Below are positions 5,353-6,496 of a stretch of DNA of 6,496 bases, piece after piece. Under the pieces are notes generated by a model. That model worked only from the letters and a program-made list of their open reading frames with translations, was not told the origin of the DNA and ran no database searches. The DNA comes from Archangium sp. Lineage in GTDB: Bacteria; Myxococcota; Myxococcia; Myxococcales; Myxococcaceae. Within the stretch, counting starts at the first letter, position 1, and every line of letters starts with the position of its first letter. Position numbers and translations under genes: made by a program. Where the stretch lies: assembly GCA_016793585.1 (NCBI GenBank), contig JAEUJR010000150.1, forward strand, positions 1 through 6,496. Reading direction: 5' to 3'.

Positions 5353-5901
5353 TCAATTCACCCGGCTCATCGTGAAGCTCACCGTCCACTCGCCGTAGCC
5401 CTGCGAGGTGACGCCGTTCTTCACCGTGCCCAGGTACTGCTGCTGGCCGTTGATCACCTTCACCTTCAGCACGCCCTTCTCGCCCGGCTTCAGCAGGCCC
5501 TGATGCACCGCCGCCGCGCCGAGGTGGGTGTCAGAGGTGTACACCTCGGTGCCCCACACGCTCCCCGTCGTCGAGCCCGTCACCTCGAAGAGAAGGGTGC
5601 GCCCGATGTCAGAGGCCTGCACCGACAAGGCGCCCGGGTCGGGAAGAATGCCGCGCATTGCGCGAATGCGTTCTCGAATCGCGAGCGCTTCATCGAGCTT
5701 CTTCTGCTGACAGTACGAGTCCTGCAACGCCTGGAGCGCGGCGATGGCCTTGTCGAGGTGCGGCTGTGTTTCTTTCTCGGCCTTCTCGCGAATCGCGTTC
5801 GCGCTCTTCTCGTACGCAGCGACGACCTTCTCGGCCTCGGGTGGCAACGTCTGCGCACCGACCGACAGCGACACCAGACACGACAGCGCGAGCAGTTTCA
5901 T
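5353..5901 (-). CDS. Exported protein with helical region and C-terminal LCCL-type domain
   Basis: This protein has 182 residues. Residues 1-16 are a short Sec signal with likely cleavage after VGA (before Gln17). Residues 22-85 are strongly helical and charged, with a coiled-coil look and a segment KLDEALAIRERIRAM (68-82) resembling a TPR helix. Residues about 98-180 match the LCCL fold: GSVWGTEVYTSDT (113-125), AAVHQGLLKPGEKG (130-143) and QYLGTVKNGVTSQGYGEW (155-172). Eukaryotic LCCL domains carry conserved cysteines; here the domain has none, and the mature protein has only Cys64. Function is unknown; an extracytoplasmic binding role is plausible for the domain. The ATG at 5901 is clear from the signal peptide, although the Shine-Dalgarno is weak. 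The gene lies 38 bp after the dihydroorotase gene on the same strand and its stop abuts that of the hydrolase. Confidence 0.85.
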   Translation of the reverse strand: MKLLALSCLVSLSVGAQTLPPEAEKVVAAYEKSANAIREKAEKETQPHLDKAIAALQALQDSYCQQKKLDEALAIRERIRAMRGILPDPGALSVQASDIGRTLLFEVTGSTTGSVWGTEVYTSDTHLGAAAVHQGLLKPGEKGVLKVKVINGQQQYLGTVKNGVTSQGYGEWTVSFTMSRVN

Positions 5902-5939
5902 GACTCGACGCTAACGCACCGGCGCGGCCGTCGGTTCCG

Positions 5940-6496
5940 TCAGGGGTCGAACGACATCGGCTGCCCGGCGGGAGCCCCCACGAGCGCGCCGTCGCGCATC
6001 ACGAACTGCCCACGCACCACCGTTGCCATCGGCCAGCCCGTCGCCTCGAAGCCATCGAACGGTGTCCACCCGCAGCGGCTCTTCGACCAGGCGTTCGTGA
6101 TGGTCACCTTCGCGGCCAGGTCGACGAGCGTGAAGTCGGCGTCGAAGCCCACCGCGAGCCGGCCTTTGCGCCGCATCGTGAACACGCGCGCGGGGCCCGC
6201 CGACGTGAGGTCGACGAAGCGCTCGAGCGACAAGCGGCCTGCGTGCACGTGCGTGAGCATCACCGGCACCAGCGTCTGCACGCCGGGCATGCCCGCGGGG
6301 CTCTGCGGCCACGGCTTCGCCTTCTCTTCCAGCGTGTGCGGCGCGTGGTCGGTGGCCAGCACGTCGAGCAGGCCTGAGCGCACCGCTTCCCACAGCGCTT
6401 CCCGGTGCCGCGCTTCACGAATCGGCGGGTTCATTTGCGCGAGCGTGCCGAGACGGTCGTAGCACTCGGGCGCCGCGAGGGTCAGGTGCTGCGGCG
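5940..6496 (-). CDS. pyrC: Dihydroorotase, C-terminal part (runs off right edge)
   Basis: The visible 184 residues are the C-terminal part of a cyclic amidohydrolase of usually about 430-450 residues; the N-terminal metal-binding HxH part lies outside. The family interconverts N-carbamoyl-L-aspartate and L-dihydroorotate in pyrimidine synthesis, in the cytoplasm. PQHLTLAAPECYDRLGTLAQ is followed by MNPPIRE (visible residues 21-27). LATDHAPHTLEEKAKPW contains the catalytic Asp (about visible residue 49), and SPAGMPGVQT, GRLAVGFDADF and CGWTPFDGFEATGWP follow. MNPPIR and the CGWTPFDG region favour dihydroorotase over allantoinase or hydantoinase, which share the fold. Whether it is the active enzyme or an inactive paralogue cannot be judged without the N-terminus. 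It ends 38 bp before the LCCL-protein gene on the same strand. Confidence 0.87.
   Translation of the reverse strand, partial: PQHLTLAAPECYDRLGTLAQMNPPIREARHREALWEAVRSGLLDVLATDHAPHTLEEKAKPWPQSPAGMPGVQTLVPVMLTHVHAGRLSLERFVDLTSAGPARVFTMRRKGRLAVGFDADFTLVDLAAKVTITNAWSKSRCGWTPFDGFEATGWPMATVVRGQFVMRDGALVGAPAGQPMSFDP

Noticed and set aside
5878..5901. A lipobox at Cys8 of the LCCL protein
   Set aside because: The cysteine is too close to the N-terminus for a signal sequence. Cleavage after Ala16 by signal peptidase I fits better.
5503..6462. A 319-codon open frame on the plus strand
   Set aside because: It lies antisense to the LCCL protein and the dihydroorotase and is rich in Arg and His with no motif.

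Overview
The window reads as chromosomal DNA of a high-GC Gram-negative bacterium, most likely a myxobacterium (Myxococcota) or close relative. The clues are codons that end almost always in G or C in the confident genes, a secreted cysteine-repeat protein of the kind abundant in that phylum, a fused-domain ECF sigma factor, and a bacterial LCCL-domain protein. The lineage is an inference from gene style; there is no rRNA or other marker here. No mobile element, tRNA, rRNA or CRISPR array was seen.

Layout, left to right. (1) 1-435, minus: start of an exported Cys-rich repeat protein that runs off the left edge. (2) 436-1170: a gene-poor, less GC-rich gap with several perfect inverted repeats. 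It ends in a very strong plus-strand rho-independent terminator (1083-1120). A consensus -35 and weak -10 lie about 70 nt before the terminator, so a short non-coding RNA (about 1048-1120) is proposed. (3) 1171-1974, minus: a glycerophosphodiester phosphodiesterase. (4) 2082-2969, plus: an ECF sigma factor with a C-terminal SnoaL/NTF2-like domain (ECF41-like), divergent from the phosphodiesterase and convergent with (5). (5) 2994-3449, minus: a carboxymuconolactone decarboxylase/AhpD-like protein with CxxC. (6) 3571-5352, plus: a membrane-anchored CocE/NonD-type serine hydrolase. (7) 5353-5901, minus: an exported helical plus LCCL-domain protein whose stop codon abuts that of the hydrolase. 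(8) 5940-6496, minus: the C-terminal part of a dihydroorotase that runs off the right edge.

The most coherent unit is the sigma factor plus the AhpD-like gene. Both have the same bipartite upstream sequence, GGTCACA then CGTC, with spacers of 16 and 17 nt. This closely resembles the promoter reported for ECF41 sigma factors, which are typically encoded beside carboxymuconolactone decarboxylase-type enzymes. The reading is a self-activating sigma factor that switches on its neighbouring redox-type enzyme. The AhpD-like protein lacks the usual relay His, and the sigma factor lacks recognisable WLPEP and DGGGK motifs, so this is a diverged version of a known system. The CocE-type hydrolase may share the intergenic region with the AhpD-like gene. 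The dihydroorotase and the LCCL protein are 38 bp apart on one strand and may be co-transcribed, with no obvious functional link.
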